Below are positions 34,680 through 46,019 of a stretch of 64,000 bases of DNA, piece after piece. The notes under the pieces were generated by a model. It made no database searches, was not told where the DNA came from, and worked only from the letters and a program-made list of their open reading frames with translations. Each line of letters opens with the position of its first letter. Within the stretch, counting starts at the first letter, position 1. The stretch lies in assembly GCA_007922225.1 (NCBI GenBank), contig ML680046.1, forward strand, positions 482,660 through 546,659, in the 5' to 3' direction. The position numbers and the translations under genes are program-made. Source of the DNA: Emydura subglobosa. Its lineage: Eukaryota > Chordata > Testudines > Chelidae.

Positions 34680-34835
34680 TGTGGAGTGGTTATAAAGTGT
34701 CTGGTCCTCCACAGTCACCAGAGAGGACCAGGATGTGTTACAGCAGGGAGCTTAATAAATGCGGGAACTTCCCAGTCAGTTGTTCTCTAGTTGCCACTTA
34801 AATATGGCTCTTTATGTCTGTGTCCTCACACTACA
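34680..34835 (+). repeat. 3' LTR of the Gypsy-type element
   Basis: 156 bp, TGTGGAGTGGTTATAAAG to CACACTACA. It contains TATAAA (34690-34695) and 'cttaataaatg', usable as TATA and polyadenylation motifs. Confidence 0.88.
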
Positions 34836-34840
34836 TAGAG

Positions 34841-35270
34841 CAGCTGGGCTTTTTCTCATGACCCTCCCCACAATACACGTTATACCGGTAGAAGGGTGCA
34901 GGGCCTTGTTATGGCAAACCAGTGCCATCTGTGAACTCCTCTTTGACAAGGGAATTCTCTGCTGGGCGTTTGAGGTCATATTCCAGCCCATTCACAGCAC
35001 CTGAGTGGCACAAATGGGCCATTGATGGGTAGGGAAACTAGCCGTGTTGGTTTTTGTTGTTGTCCATATTCAATAGGCCAAGTTCTGCTGGATCCTAAAG
35101 TCCTCTCATCATAGAAAGGTGTGGGACAAAGTTAATTTCACTTAGTTATTTAGCAATGTAATGAGTGACAATAGGACTACAGCATTTCTGCAACTCAGGC
35201 TAGGTTATAAAAACTCCTCATTTGTGTCTGTGGACATTCAAAGAGAAAGGAAAGCTCTTGGGGCATTTAT
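34841..35270. other. Unassigned stretch
   Basis: No repeat or gene recognised. Confidence 0.45.
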
Positions 35271-35350
35271 GATGTGTTAGTATGTTTAGCACAATGCAGC
35301 TCTCACCTGGGTGAGGCTTCCAGCTGCTACTGAAATAGAAAAGTATAATA
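35271..35350 (+). mobile_element. L2-type SINE tail
   Basis: 'tagcacaatgcagctctcac ... ggcttccagctgctactg' matches the tail pattern of the SINE at 7553-7800. Confidence 0.5.
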
Positions 35351-35380
35351 GCAATTGCAATTTTAAAAGGCTGCTCTCAT

Positions 35381-35660
35381 TTGATCATTCAAGACCCAGG
35401 AAAACGCACTGGGAGGAGATGGAAAGAATATTTACCTCTGGGGAGGAAAATTCCATCAATGCATCTTCAAGGATTTCCAACGGGTAGGGTGGATCCTCCA
35501 TCATTGGCATTTTTAAAATCAAGATCAGATATCTTTCTAAAAAGATCTGCTCTAGTCCAAGCGGGAATTATTTTGGGGGAAGTTCTATGGCCCGTGTTAT
35601 ACAGGCAGTCAGACTAGACGATCACAGGGCTCCCGTCAGGCTTTAGAATCTGTGATCATA
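35381..35660 (+). mobile_element. CR1 3' end
   Basis: Plus-strand order: 'tttttaaaatcaagatcaga', 'gttctatggcccgtgttata', 'gtcagactagacgatcacag', ending 'agaatctgtgatc'. This is the subfamily whose tail reads agattcatagg in antisense. The short frame 35381-35617 is not a gene. Confidence 0.75.
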
Positions 35661-36090
35661 TCATTCCCATCCAAGGGGTGGATTTGCCTCTAGAGTGAGC
35701 AGTGGCTTGAGCCCAAGATCACTGATCCCAGGATTTCTGATAGAGGCCTGGGGATTTCTGCACCGAGGCAAAGGTCATCTGTACTGCCTCTCTGGCAATG
35801 CAGCTCCACGGAAGTGATGCTGACCAGTCTTCCCTCACCAGCGGATGCTCCAGAAACGTCTCTGGAGAGAGCATGCCAAAGTGTGGAGGGGTGCCATGCA
35901 AAGGCGAATGCAGCCTCTGGCTTTGCCTTTAGGGTGAATTTACTACTGGCTGGCAGACGGGATGTTCTGACTCACCCTCTGACTCCACTTCCAAACTAAT
36001 CTTGGCCTTCCTCCCTCTACTCTCTTCCATGCACAGACCCTTAGATACACATGGAAGCTTCTTCACATTCTGAGGCTGTCGCTAGACCTA
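35661..36090. other. Unassigned stretch
   Basis: No gene or repeat recognised. Confidence 0.45.
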
Positions 36091-36569
36091 GCTGTAAAAT
36101 GGAAATCCCGTCCCATGAAAAATGTTGCACTCGGGGGGAGGGGCGGGGGAGAGAAATAAAAGTGTGTCCCCAGTTGGGATGAAAAGAGAAAAATGTGATT
36201 CCCCCCCCCCAAACGGGAAGGGATTTCCAGAAAAATTAAAACAGGATATTTTGACTTCCTAGCTGCCCGTCTGGAAGGCACTTATCCATTTCACTTTCTC
36301 CCTGCAGGCAGAACACAAAACTGATGAGAGCCTTCCAAGCCAGCTGCCTGAGTGTCCCACCTTCCCCCAGCCCGGCTGCCTGAGAGGCAGAGAGCCAGAA
36401 GGCAGGGAGGCGAGGAAGCTGAGAGCCAAGGATGCACAAAATCAGGAAGGGTCTTGTCAGGAGCCTGCTGGGGAGCCATCATTTTGATTTTCTTAACGGG
36501 GAAATTTTCAATTTTGCAAAAAGGGCATTTTTTGTAAGAAAATCATGATGGAAAATTTCTAACCCTCTC
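36091..36569. mobile_element. AT-rich-armed element, TA-flanked (probable)
   Basis: TA lies on both sides (36089-36090, 36570-36571). The left arm (GCTGTAAAATGGAAATCCC) and the inverted right arm (GAGAGGGTTAGAAATTTTCC) are only partly similar. The interior, 36290-36480, is GC-rich. It resembles the TA-flanked fold-backs at 37866 and 38491. Confidence 0.35.
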
Positions 36570-37865
36570 TAGCTGTCTCCTCTGCCCCTTGAGACAGTGG
36601 GTGGAAACCTCCACTCTCTGCACCTGGGGGTTGATCCCCTCACTCCATGGTATAAGTCACCAAGTATACAAGGAACAGAGGAGTTTGGACTTTTCCTCCA
36701 CCTCAGATGTCACAGCATCTGCCTTGTGGCTGTTCTTTCCTCTGAAGGAACACTCTGTCTCAGCAAGAGGGGAGAGGAGGAGAGAGAGAGAGATCTTATG
36801 CCATTCTAATTACTTGAGAAAAAATAAACACACATATGGTGTGACATTTTCCTAATGCTCAGATCTTATTTAGTAGATGTAGTAATTAAAATTAAAAAAA
36901 AAAAAAAAAAAAAAAGAACCCAACAACCCATGAGTCATGAGGACATGATGAGCTATCCTGTGGAAATGTTATTTTTATTTTTAAATGGCATCGGTGATAA
37001 TTTATTAGGTATTGCAGTATGCACTTTTATTCTTTATTTATATAAGTGCTGTGTAAAGGGTGACATTCACCATGTAATAAGCATCAACTCCAGGGTTTTA
37101 TTCCACTTATGCCTTCAAAATATGATGTTAACCTTTGTCAAATCTTGAAAAAGATCTGATTTAGTTTGAGGTGAAGGCTTCAGGGTCCTATTTTGAGGAC
37201 TTAAGTGGTGCATAGGCCTGTTCAGAGGGATGGACATTACCCATAATTCATACTTGAAACTATTTTTCCAGTTAAATTATGTTGTCCAGGGACTTATGCC
37301 TTAATATTAACCATCCTTGATGGGGAAAGGCAGTTTAGAAAAAGAGACTTTCCCACTCTGCATGACACAACTTAGACAACCCTTCTAAAAAAATTGAAAA
37401 AAATAAACTCTTCCATTTTTGGGGAGGGGGGGTGGGGGAGATGAGGGAAAACAAACTTTTAAAATGAAATTAAATGAATACAATCTTTAAAAAAAATCAA
37501 AATAAAGAACTCTATCCCAAACAGTTTTTAACATAAAAAAGAGAGAAGTCCCAGAAACTCCATGAAGTCCTTTAGTGACTTTGCTGTTGCTATTGATTTC
37601 ATGTGGAAGACAAAATACTATGGTGATAGATGGCAATATAAAACCCTTATTAGATACACAAGCAAAAATGTCATTCGAATTCAAAATGAATCCAGTCTTT
37701 TTTGAGGCTTGCAAAGTTTGATTAAATATGAGCCACTTCCTCAGCGGGTATAAATTGGCTAATTTATATGCCAATGTCAATTTATACCAGTTTTGTATCT
37801 TCCACTACATTTCTTTCTTATTTGCTTGCCTATCTGGCTGTAAAGCACAGTCCAAGAGATTGCAA
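36570..37865. other. Unassigned stretch with long A run
   Basis: An A homopolymer of about 23 bases lies at 36893-36915. A short (GA)n lies at about 36777-36792. No SINE body was seen directly upstream of the A run. No gene. Confidence 0.5.
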
Positions 37866-38192
37866 CTAGATCTGGTTGAAAACTTTTCAGCAAAACTTTT
37901 TTTCCACCAAAAAATGCTGATTTGTCTAAGCTGAAACTGCTTTGTAGAAATTTATTGGTTTTGATAAACGTTTTGTTGGGACGTTTTCTCAAGTCCCAGG
38001 ATGGAATTTCTGGAACTATCACAGCAAAGACAATAGTTTGGTGGTTAGGATAGTCACTGGAGATTTGGAAGACACAGGCTCATGTTCCTGCTCAGAATGT
38101 CTCTTGGGTTATTTTGTATTACGAGTATCAAAGGCTCTTATTTTCATTCCACATAGGAAACCTCAAAATCATTGTTTTCCGGCCAGCCCTAG
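37866..38192. mobile_element. TA-flanked fold-back element with tRNA-like core
   Basis: Inverted termini CTAGATCTGGTTGAAAAC and (from the right) CTAGGGCTGGCCGGAAAAC, each containing a TA that may be the target duplication. The middle (38036-38095) reads like a tRNA-derived head: 'tggtggttaggatagtcact' (A-box-like) and 'gacacaggctcatgttcctg' (B-box-like). It shares this core with 53543-54077. No transposase. Confidence 0.6.
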
Positions 38193-38490
38193 TTATAACT
38201 AGAATTAACATGATGAAACCTAGCATAAGACATATAGGCTGAATATCCAGGACCATGTTTTAATTCTGATGCTGTGGAATACCCTCCATGGGAGAAAGTG
38301 GAACTACATCATTAGAAATATTTACTTTAATCTCTAGTATTTTTTATTTTAGGCTAAAAATGGACACAAAGTTGTAGATTTAAAAGGTCAGCCTTTTAAC
38401 GCCAAACTAATCTCATTATTCCTTATGTATTTTGTAAAATCTCTGATCTAATTCTTGTCACACTAAAAAAAGGTGCACATCATAAAGAAG
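38193..38490. other. Unassigned stretch
   Basis: Nothing recognised. Confidence 0.4.
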
Positions 38491-38855
38491 TAGAGCCTGT
38501 TGAAAATAGTAATTTTTGGTGGATTTTTTTTAAAATGTTTCCCCCCAAAAGAATTTTTCCATGATAAAATTTTAGTTTTCAAGAAATGGAAAAATCTTTG
38601 ATTTTCATTTTTTTCCCTTTCAGTTAATTTTCACCCCGTTCCCCTCCCCCCCCCATTTATTTTCCAGATGCGAACACGCACACAAAAAGTGGGGTCAGGG
38701 GACCTTAAAAAGCAGGCAAATGATTGAAAAAGACGTTTTACAGATTTTTGTCAGAAAAACCTAGAACATTTCAAATTTCTGCAAAAGTTTTCATAAAGAC
38801 AAAGCCACTTTTTTAATCGAAAAATAATTAAGCGAAAAACTTTGATCAGTTCTAG
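38491..38855. mobile_element. TA-flanked AT-rich fold-back element
   Basis: The left end TAGAGCCTGTTGAAAAT and the inverted right end CTAGAACTGATCAAAGTTTT are related to the termini at 37866-38192. The interior is A/T-run rich with a C-rich block at 38633-38652. No tRNA-like core. Confidence 0.5.
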
Positions 38856-39460
38856 AAAAGCCATCATATAAATCATAAAGTGCATGTTTTCTGTAATTGC
38901 AGCAAATGTACCATTGCTAAATATACATCAAGCTGGAGATAAATTTCAATAAATTAGATGTTAAAAGAACAGCTCTGTAAATATTCTGAATCATAGGCTG
39001 TTATTGTCTTCCTGTTGAAAGATCACTGACAGACTTCTCATCCAAACTACAGTCACTCATTCCTGTTACAGCTTTCAATGTATTTGGTTGTTGCAGAAAC
39101 CATCTGGTTTTACAAGTTAAACTTTTCTTCCCTCTGCAAGAACCTCAAGCAAACAACGCCTCTTAAAAGCTGTAAGTAAGTTTGGTTGAAAAAGGGAGGC
39201 ATTTTCCATGAAACATTTTCAGTGAAAAAAATCTTTTATTTTAGTCCCAATTGATCATAGATTTTATTTTTCAAAAATTGGTTAAGTTTTGCTTTAAATG
39301 GAATATTTTCAGTTTGTTTTTTGGATGTTTTAACCCTATCATCTCCTGTTTTTATCCATTTGAAAACATGTGGGGGTGTGGGGGGGGGTAAAGGGAGAGT
39401 TTTTATTGATTATCTAAGACCCAATTTCTTTCCTAGGCTGCTTCTGGAGTGGCACAACTA
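38856..39460. other. Unassigned AT-rich stretch
   Basis: 39180-39310 resembles a single arm of the AT-rich fold-back elements (tttggttgaaaaaggg). A G run lies at about 39370-39388. No gene. Confidence 0.4.
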
Positions 39461-39663
39461 CTCCGTGTCCCTTATGGTTGAAAGAATTGGGCATTTTCAT
39501 CTAGAGACGGGACAGCTGAGGGGGAACATAAGTCTTCAAATATGTAAAAGGTTGTTACAAAGAAGACAGCGATCAATTGTTCTCCATGTCCACTGATGGC
39601 AGAGGAAGAAGAAATCAGCCTACATTGCAGCAAGGGAGCTTTAGGTTGGATACGAAAGAAACT

Positions 39664-40560
39664 TGAGCGGGACAAGAAAGCAAATAATTGACAGACAAAT
39701 GGGATGGGATTAAAGGGCAGGCAGCAAATTTACTAATTATACCTTTAGGAGGATTACTACACTCCCTACCCCACCTCTCCTGTACCAGGCATTTAATTGA
39801 TTCTAAGGTGGGTTACAGGACCCTAGCCATGAACCAAACAATGGCTTGGGATAGACCGTCCCCAGTCTACCCACTAATTTCTGTTGTGAAACCTCTCCCC
39901 TACCATCCTGCATAAACATGGAGAGTGAGGACACGGGGAGGGAGCGACGGCGACCACAAACCTGAGTGGGAGAATCTCAATCTGTAAAAACGTCAAACTC
40001 TTCTCCCTCTATGAGTGGAAGGTCCACTGGAGCAATCCTTGGTCTTGTTTACCTCTGGGAGCAGGTCCTCTCAGCCTTTTCCTGCACTGAACACAGACTG
40101 CAAGTTGCAATGAGCCAGTAATCATAACAGCATTATATCAACCTCAAATCCTATTGCTTCTAACCTAAACGTGTGACCGGGAGGCTGTGAGGAAGGCGAA
40201 AATGCCCACCAGACTCCATGCCAATTTGCCCCAAGAGGAAGAATTCCTTCCTAACCCCTAAAAACAGGTGATCAGTCAGATCCTCAGCATAAGTAGCACA
40301 GTTCCCAATCTACAACTAAGGGAGGGATGGGAGGTAGCTGACCGAAGAATAAGAGGCTTTTGCAAAGCCAAGACTTAGATCAAATAGGCAAGAAAAGCAT
40401 ACAGCAGCCACTCAATTGGCCCCATCCACCTTTACTCATCCAATGACTTGGCAGGGCACTAGGTGGGGGGCATCCCGCCTCCCTGCCATGAATGTGTTTG
40501 GACTTCTCTCATTCCCTGCTGTCTAGTCAAAGTACCTCCCCCACTAAAGATGGTAAAAGG
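39664..40560. repeat. Unclassified 0.9-kb insertion in CR1
   Basis: It separates two adjoining parts of one CR1, so it is an insertion. It contains the stretch 'tccatgccaatttgcccc ... gaagaattccttcctaaccc', which I recognise as repetitive in turtle-like genomes but cannot classify. No terminal inverted repeat or clear duplication was found. Boundaries are accurate to about 10 bp. Confidence 0.5.
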
Positions 40561-40621
40561 GTATTTCTAAGTATAAAGATAGTTAAGCACTGAAACAGGT
40601 TACCTAGGGAGGTTGTGGAAT

Positions 40622-41115
40622 TAGGGAAGCCATATTTCACAATGGGAAAACAGGACAACATGTGGGGCTAGCCCGAGCCCTCCACTCACCTCCTGTGAAG
40701 GGCTGGCCCAAGCCACTTGTCTGAGCTCCCCTTCCTGCACGGGGCTGGCCAGAGTTGCTCTCGTGAGCTTCCCCTTCCTGCATAAGTCTGGACCAAGTTG
40801 TTGGCCTAAGCCCTGCCCCCACTTCCACATGCAGGGCTTCTTGCCCAAACACTGTCTGCCCACCCCCACGAGGGACTGCCATCATTTTTCATTCGAGCCC
40901 TGAGTCCCCCCTCCATGGAGCTGGCATCGCTGTTCATTCCCCCCATGCACATTCCTCTGCAGAAGTGGGCATTTGACCCATTTGCTCTTGTTAACTGATC
41001 AAGTTGATAAGACCTAATGGAACAAATGCTCACTTTTGGCAAAAAAGTTGGTGTGGCCAGGACAGGGTTTAGAAAAAGGACTGTCCCAGCCAAAACAGGG
41101 CGTGTGATCACCCTA
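40622..41115. mobile_element. Non-autonomous TIR element (TAGGG...CCCTA)
   Basis: 494 bp with termini TAGGGAAGC and (inverted right) TAGGGTGATC, and a perfect 5-bp duplication GGAAT at 40617-40621 and 41116-41120. Removing the element restores CR1 sequence. Inside, about 40670-40830 contains imperfect tandem units of roughly 45-55 bp (gggctggcc ... ccccttcctgca). The open frames at 40621-41129 are within it and not genes. Superfamily undecided. Confidence 0.75.
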
Positions 41116-41272
41116 GGAATCTCTGTCATTGGAGATTTTTAATAGGTTTGATGAACACCTGTCGGGGATGGTCTAGTTAGTCTAAATCCAGCCTCAGTAT
41201 GGGTAGGGAGCATGGACTAGGTGAGGTCCCTTCCAGCCCTACATTTCTATGATGCTATGGTTCTGTGCCTGA

Positions 41273-41689
41273 GCCAGTGTAATGTCTCAGTCTTTGTGGT
41301 GAAACAGAGGACAGAGTTTTATCCATGTGGATTTTCTCAAAGATAGGTGGACAATCAAATAGCCTGAGAGACACAGTAGGCTGTTCCTAGTGGGAGGAGC
41401 TGTGGAGGAGATGGTTCTCTCACACCAACCAGAGGAAGATTGTGTGAATGGATACAGCATCTCAATTATTATGTCCATTGAGTAGGGGGTCTGGAGACCT
41501 TGCTCCATTTGTTCCTCCTCCGCCTGCTCCTGGCAGGGAACAAACAGGCTAGAATCCTTGTGTACTCATACACTCGAGGACCCAAGTCTAGGTGAGTTTA
41601 GACTCACTTACGTGGAAACATAATCAGTGTCTCAATCAAACTGTAAGTTAACTTTGGCAAAGGAAATCATTTCATTTTCGCCTTCTGTT
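41273..41689. other. Unassigned stretch
   Basis: No gene or repeat recognised. The minus frame 41287-41508 is domain-free. Confidence 0.4.
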
Positions 41690-42478
41690 GAGATTCAACA
41701 AGGACATGTGTAGAGTCGTGCACTTATGACAGAAAAATCCCATGCACTGCTACAGACTGGGGACTGACTGACTAGGCAGCAGTTCTGCAGAAAACAGGGC
41801 TACAGTGGACAAGAAGCTGGATATGAGTCAGCAGAGTGCACTGGTTGCCAAGAAGGCTAATGGCATATTGGGCTGCATTAGTAAGAGCATTTCCAGCAGA
41901 TTGAGGGAAGTGATTATTCCCCTTTATTGACCTCTGAGGAGGCCTCATTTGGATTTTTTTGTCCATTTTTGCCCCCCCCCCCCACTACAGAAAGCATGTG
42001 GGCAAATTGGAGAGAGTGCAACACAAATGATTAAGTTGTTGGGGCACATCATTGGGTGCTGGGGCACATGACTTATGAGGAGAGGCTGAGGGTACGAGGC
42101 TTGTTTAGTCTGCAGAAGAGAAGAGTGAGGGGAGATTTGATAGCAGCCTTCAACTATGTGAAAGGGGGTTCCAGGGAGGATGGAGCTAGGCTGTTCTCAA
42201 TGGTAGTAGATGACAGAACTAGGAGCAATAGTCTCAAGCTGCAGTGGGGGAGGTCTCAGTTGGATATTAGGAAAAAGTTTGTCACTAGGAGGGTGGTGAA
42301 GCACTGGAATGGGTTACCTTGAGAGGTGGTAGAATCTCCATCCTAAGAGGTTTTTAAAGTGCGGCTTGTCAAAGCCCTGGCTGGGATGATTTAGTTGGGG
42401 TTGGTCCTGCTTTGAGCAGGGAATTGAACTAGATGACCTCCTGATGTCCATTCAAACCCTAGTCTTCCATAATCATAG
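41690..42478 (+). mobile_element. CR1 LINE 3' part
   Basis: Plus-strand CR1 of the same subfamily as 23.9 and 50 kb. The coding piece at 42056-42322 has [18 protein letters not shown] and [20 protein letters not shown]. Upstream, 'aaagaagctggatatgagtc'-like sequence encodes the connection region in other frames. The tail ends 'ccataatcatag'. A C run lies at 41974-41986 within the old coding part. Dead copy. Confidence 0.85.
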
Positions 42479-45400
42479 ATGAGTTAGAGATGGACCAAGA
42501 AGGCAATGAAGTTCCAGTCTACATAAAAAGTGATACTTAGGGCTCCAGGGCTAGATCCTGCAAAGTGTTGAGCTCTCTGGCTCCAAGCCAGCAAAGGGCT
42601 TAAACATATGCTGAGCCTAAAGAATGTGAGTTGCCCTGGTTAGGTCAGTGAGACTACTCACTTGCTAGAATACTTTGCTGGGTCCGCCACAGATATCTCA
42701 ATACCTTGTGGACCTGAATCTCTCTCCTACAAGCCTTCCACATGTAACACCGCCATTGTATTCAGTGGGGTGGACTTGTGGGATAAAGGCCTCCAGCAGC
42801 TGGTGACTGTGCTCATGAGTCCTTATGGCTAGTGTGTCTGCCTTCCCCATTGCAGTTTTGCATGGGGCTCCCCTTTGAGATATCCCAGTCATTGTATCAT
42901 TAAGTGCCATCGGGACTCTCTTTTCTCCTCCACTGGCTCCAGCAGAATTACTTACTACATCTCTTCTGCTTCAAGTCTTTTTTCACTAATTTTTATTGAA
43001 AATTGGTTAAGGAGGAATGGGACGTGGCTTTGCTGATTTGGGAGGTTAACTGGGGCTCCTTCTGCTCTGTGCAGTTACTGTGACAATTTTCAGCCTAAAA
43101 CAACAACAATTTAATACACAGGAAGATGTCTCTTTGAATTTCCAATAGAATTTTTACTATTTTAATGCAGCCTGAGCAGTGTGGATTGAAAATATGCATT
43201 CAAGAGACTTTTGTACTCTTAGTAATCCAATATCAATTTTTCTTACTTTATTTGAAAAACATCAGATACAGAAATATGTGGACTTGTTTGATTAAATCAA
43301 AGGACTCTCCAATGAATGGTTTAAGGGATTTGGAACAATCTGTTTTTTTAGAGAAAATTCATATCAAAGCTGGAGATAAATCCAGGTCCCTACATAATCA
43401 GTGGACTGACTTCCGTTTCACAGATCAGCCTTCAGATGACGAGGGAGGATTCTGAGTGGAAAACGTGCAGGAAGGAATGGGGGTGGGGTGGAATCACTGA
43501 ATGTACAAAATGTATGCTGCCAAAAATGTACTTGCTTTATTTTGGCCGGTAATTGAAATTGAAATTCTTAGTTGTATTGGAGGAGGAGGATTAGAGGATT
43601 GGTGATTTAAGCCCGTCGGCTGACTCAGAGGTTAGCCTGTTGCCATAGTACTACAAGTGATATGAATAAAAACCCCATGAAGCTGAAAATTTGGAAGCAA
43701 AACTCATAGCTAGTATCTGATGGCCATAATTTAGTTTAAGAGGGAGGGTACTGTTGTGGCTAAAACATCTTTGTGGTGCTCAGTCCGGATATCTGGGTTC
43801 AATGCCTGGATTTGCTACACACTTCTTTTATGACCTTGCACAGGTCACCTAGACTCTCTGTTCCTCTTATTTAAAACAAGGCTAATCATTTTTTTGTTTA
43901 GAGTTCAAGTTAGGGGTTTTCTCTTATGTGGTAGTACAGGGCCTAGCAAAAGGAGTACTGATCTTGGATAACAAAATATCTGTTATACTGAAAATCCGAT
44001 CACGGGGTAAAAGAAAATACTCCTCAAAGTTAAGTAAGAAAAAAGACTGTTCAATCACATAATGAAGCAATATCTCTAAAGACAGTCCCCTTCTAAAAGG
44101 GATACACATATAAGGACTATCTGATTGACTTTGGATGAACCCTTAGATGATCAAATTAAACTAGACACAGTTAGGGATTATAATCTGATAGCTCTTTTCA
44201 AATTTGGCACGAGTCTTTCCTACAACTCTGTAAGTGTCCAATGAATTAAAGAGGGAGTCATTCCACTTCAGTCCCTTTCCTCCTCATCAATCAGCCTTGT
44301 TATGGATGAAGTTCACATTAAGCACTGACCTATTCTTCTTCACAGTAATAAAGCCTGTTTGATTTAGACTATCATTTCCAAAGTTAAATGGGGAAACAGT
44401 TGGTGATCACAACATAAACAAAGCTTGTAGAAATTTCCTAGAGATGTGAATAGAATTTTCATTCAGTACTTCAGGCAAATGTAGGCAGAGCTCACATTCG
44501 GCTTGTTTGCATTGATAATGAAGCTTTTAAACACCGAAAAGTGGCCATAAGGGCACTTAATTGGAGGATTGAATCCAAAATGGCAGGTTGGATATCATGG
44601 GTCCCTGCAGGGACATAACACTTTAAAAGTGGCAGCACTATACACTTGAATAAAGGAACACAGTTATCTTTTGCGTTGTATGCCCGTGAAATAAAATTCC
44701 TCTAAGCACCCCCCACAGTTCCCCCAGTGCTGATTGCTTCATCTGCATGTTCTATTCTGCTGCCAGACATGAATCCACTTGTCATCAACTGAATAATTTA
44801 AAATATGGAGTGTGAATTTTCCGAGTGTAAAAATTTCTCATTTGCCTTTGCTAAATATTGTTGTGTAACATCCCCTGGAATAAAACCAAAGTGGAGTGTA
44901 TAGCGCTGTCCAAGATGGTAGCACAGATTATTAGGAAGTCTTTGCTTTGTCATTCAGTATTGTACATTCATCGGTCCTAATCCAGCAAAGCACTTCATCA
45001 TGTATTAAACTAACAGACCTGGCTGGTCAGGCTAGGACTTTACACCTTACAGGACTGCTGCTGTCTGTGCTCCCCCCTGAATACAGTGGAGATTGCCTAC
45101 CTCTCGCACTGAGACGACAGAGGAGTTGAAGAGAAGCAGTTTCTTAAGAGCTTTATTGGATCAGGGCCTTAGGAATCTAAGAGGGAGCAGCCTTAAAACA
45201 GAATCCTTCTTTGATCTTCTCTACTGGTCCTAGTCCTTAGGTGATAGTTTGTCCCAACCAGAAGATGGAGATAGATCACTTAACTATGGAACCCCCTCCA
45301 CTTCCATCATGGTAGGCTGCCTCTACACTACCGGTTTATGATGATGTAAAGGTCTAGCTCTCCTCCAGACTTCAGCTGAGTACTTCAGAAGCAGTTTCAT

Positions 45401-45660
45401 ATCACTTACTCTTATAAACTGTGTCAAAGGTGATAAGTGTTGTTCACCTTTAACATAATCTTCTCACAATGCTCAAGAAATAATGTCAAATGGGTAAATA
45501 CAATGCTAATCTTATGCAGGAGTGGGAGTCTGGGTGGGGATAGAAGAGCTGGGAAAAAGAAAATCGACAGGTAGGGAACATTTCCCCTTCTCTGGTTAAT
45601 CTTTTATACTAGTCCAGATACTTGGGGCCTCGCAAAGCAGGACAAAGAAGTTCCATTTGG
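42479..45660. other. Largely unassigned stretch
   Basis: 42578-42695 is a fold-back with arms 'gccagcaaagggcttaaaca' and an inverted partner ending 'gaatactttgctggg'. A half copy lies at 44975-45005 (taatccagcaaagcacttc). 43735-43890 is a SINE (listed separately). No gene: frames such as 43165-43455 have no domain. Confidence 0.5.
43735..43890 (+). mobile_element. CORE-SINE/MIR-like fragment
   Basis: 'gatatctgggttcaatgcct' (B-box-like), then 'tatgaccttgcacaggtcac' and 'ctctgttcctcttatttaaa' follow the MIR head-to-core order. Confidence 0.6.
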
Positions 45661-45850
45661 GATGGATTAGGCCTGGTCTACAGTTAGAATTTAGGTCAGC
45701 ATAATTATGGTGCTCAGGAGTGTGAAAAATGCTGACCTAACCCCCAATGGAGATGCAGCTAGGTCAATGGAAGAAAGCAACCTAGTGACTGTCACTCAGG
45801 GATGTGGTTTTCCTACCATGATGTAGTTGCTTCTCTCACTCCCATGTGTC
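45661..45850. mobile_element. DNA-transposon fragment (GGCCTGGTCTACA end)
   Basis: It starts GGCCTGGTCTACAGTTAGAA and has the palindromic piece 'aggtcagcataattatggtg' with the inverted partner 'gctgacctaac'. The terminus resembles those of the MITEs at 5007 and 48260. The right end is not identified. A possible inverted partner near 46846-46915 is too weak to join. Confidence 0.45.
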
Positions 45851-46019
45851 CGAGTGCAGTGTTGGAGGGATCCTCTTAGTCTAGAGCCCCTTTCGTCATT
45901 CTGGTGCCATAACGGTTTGTCATTGCATGTGGCCTAGCCCTTCAGCCAGGTCAGTACTCAGTCAATTCCCTTTCCGGGTTAATGGAAAAGTCCCAAATAG
46001 GAAACTCCAAAGACTAATG

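Larger units (their letters stand above)
30408..34835 (+). mobile_element. Ty3/Gypsy-type LTR retrotransposon, full length, decayed
   Basis: A 4.43-kb unit bounded by two 156-bp LTRs (30408-30563 and 34680-34835), each TG...CA and roughly four-fifths identical by eye. Flanks tagtg (30403-30407) and tagag (34836-34840) match at 4 of 5 bases. A primer-binding-site-like TGGTGCCAGAATTG follows the 5' LTR directly, and a purine tract (aaagaaagggag) precedes the 3' LTR. Internal order is gag (with zinc knuckle), protease, RT, RNase H, integrase, the Ty3/Gypsy order. There is no envelope-like region. All coding regions are broken by stops and frameshifts. Confidence 0.9.
39461..41272 (+). mobile_element. 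CR1 LINE 3' part, split by two insertions
   Basis: Three collinear plus-strand pieces. 39461-39663 has 'acataagtcttcaaatatgt' and 'gcagcaagggagctttaggt'. 40561-40621 has 'agttaagcactgaaacaggt'. 41116-41272 has 'atctctgtcattggagattt', then 'gggatggtctagttagtct' and the end 'gaggtcccttccagccctac'. They rejoin into one CR1 post-RT region and tail. The gaps are an unclassified 0.9-kb sequence and a 494-bp TIR element. Confidence 0.8.

Noticed and set aside
36893..36915. Poly-A run as a processed pseudogene or LINE tail
   Set aside because: No gene-like or LINE sequence upstream and no flanking duplication seen.
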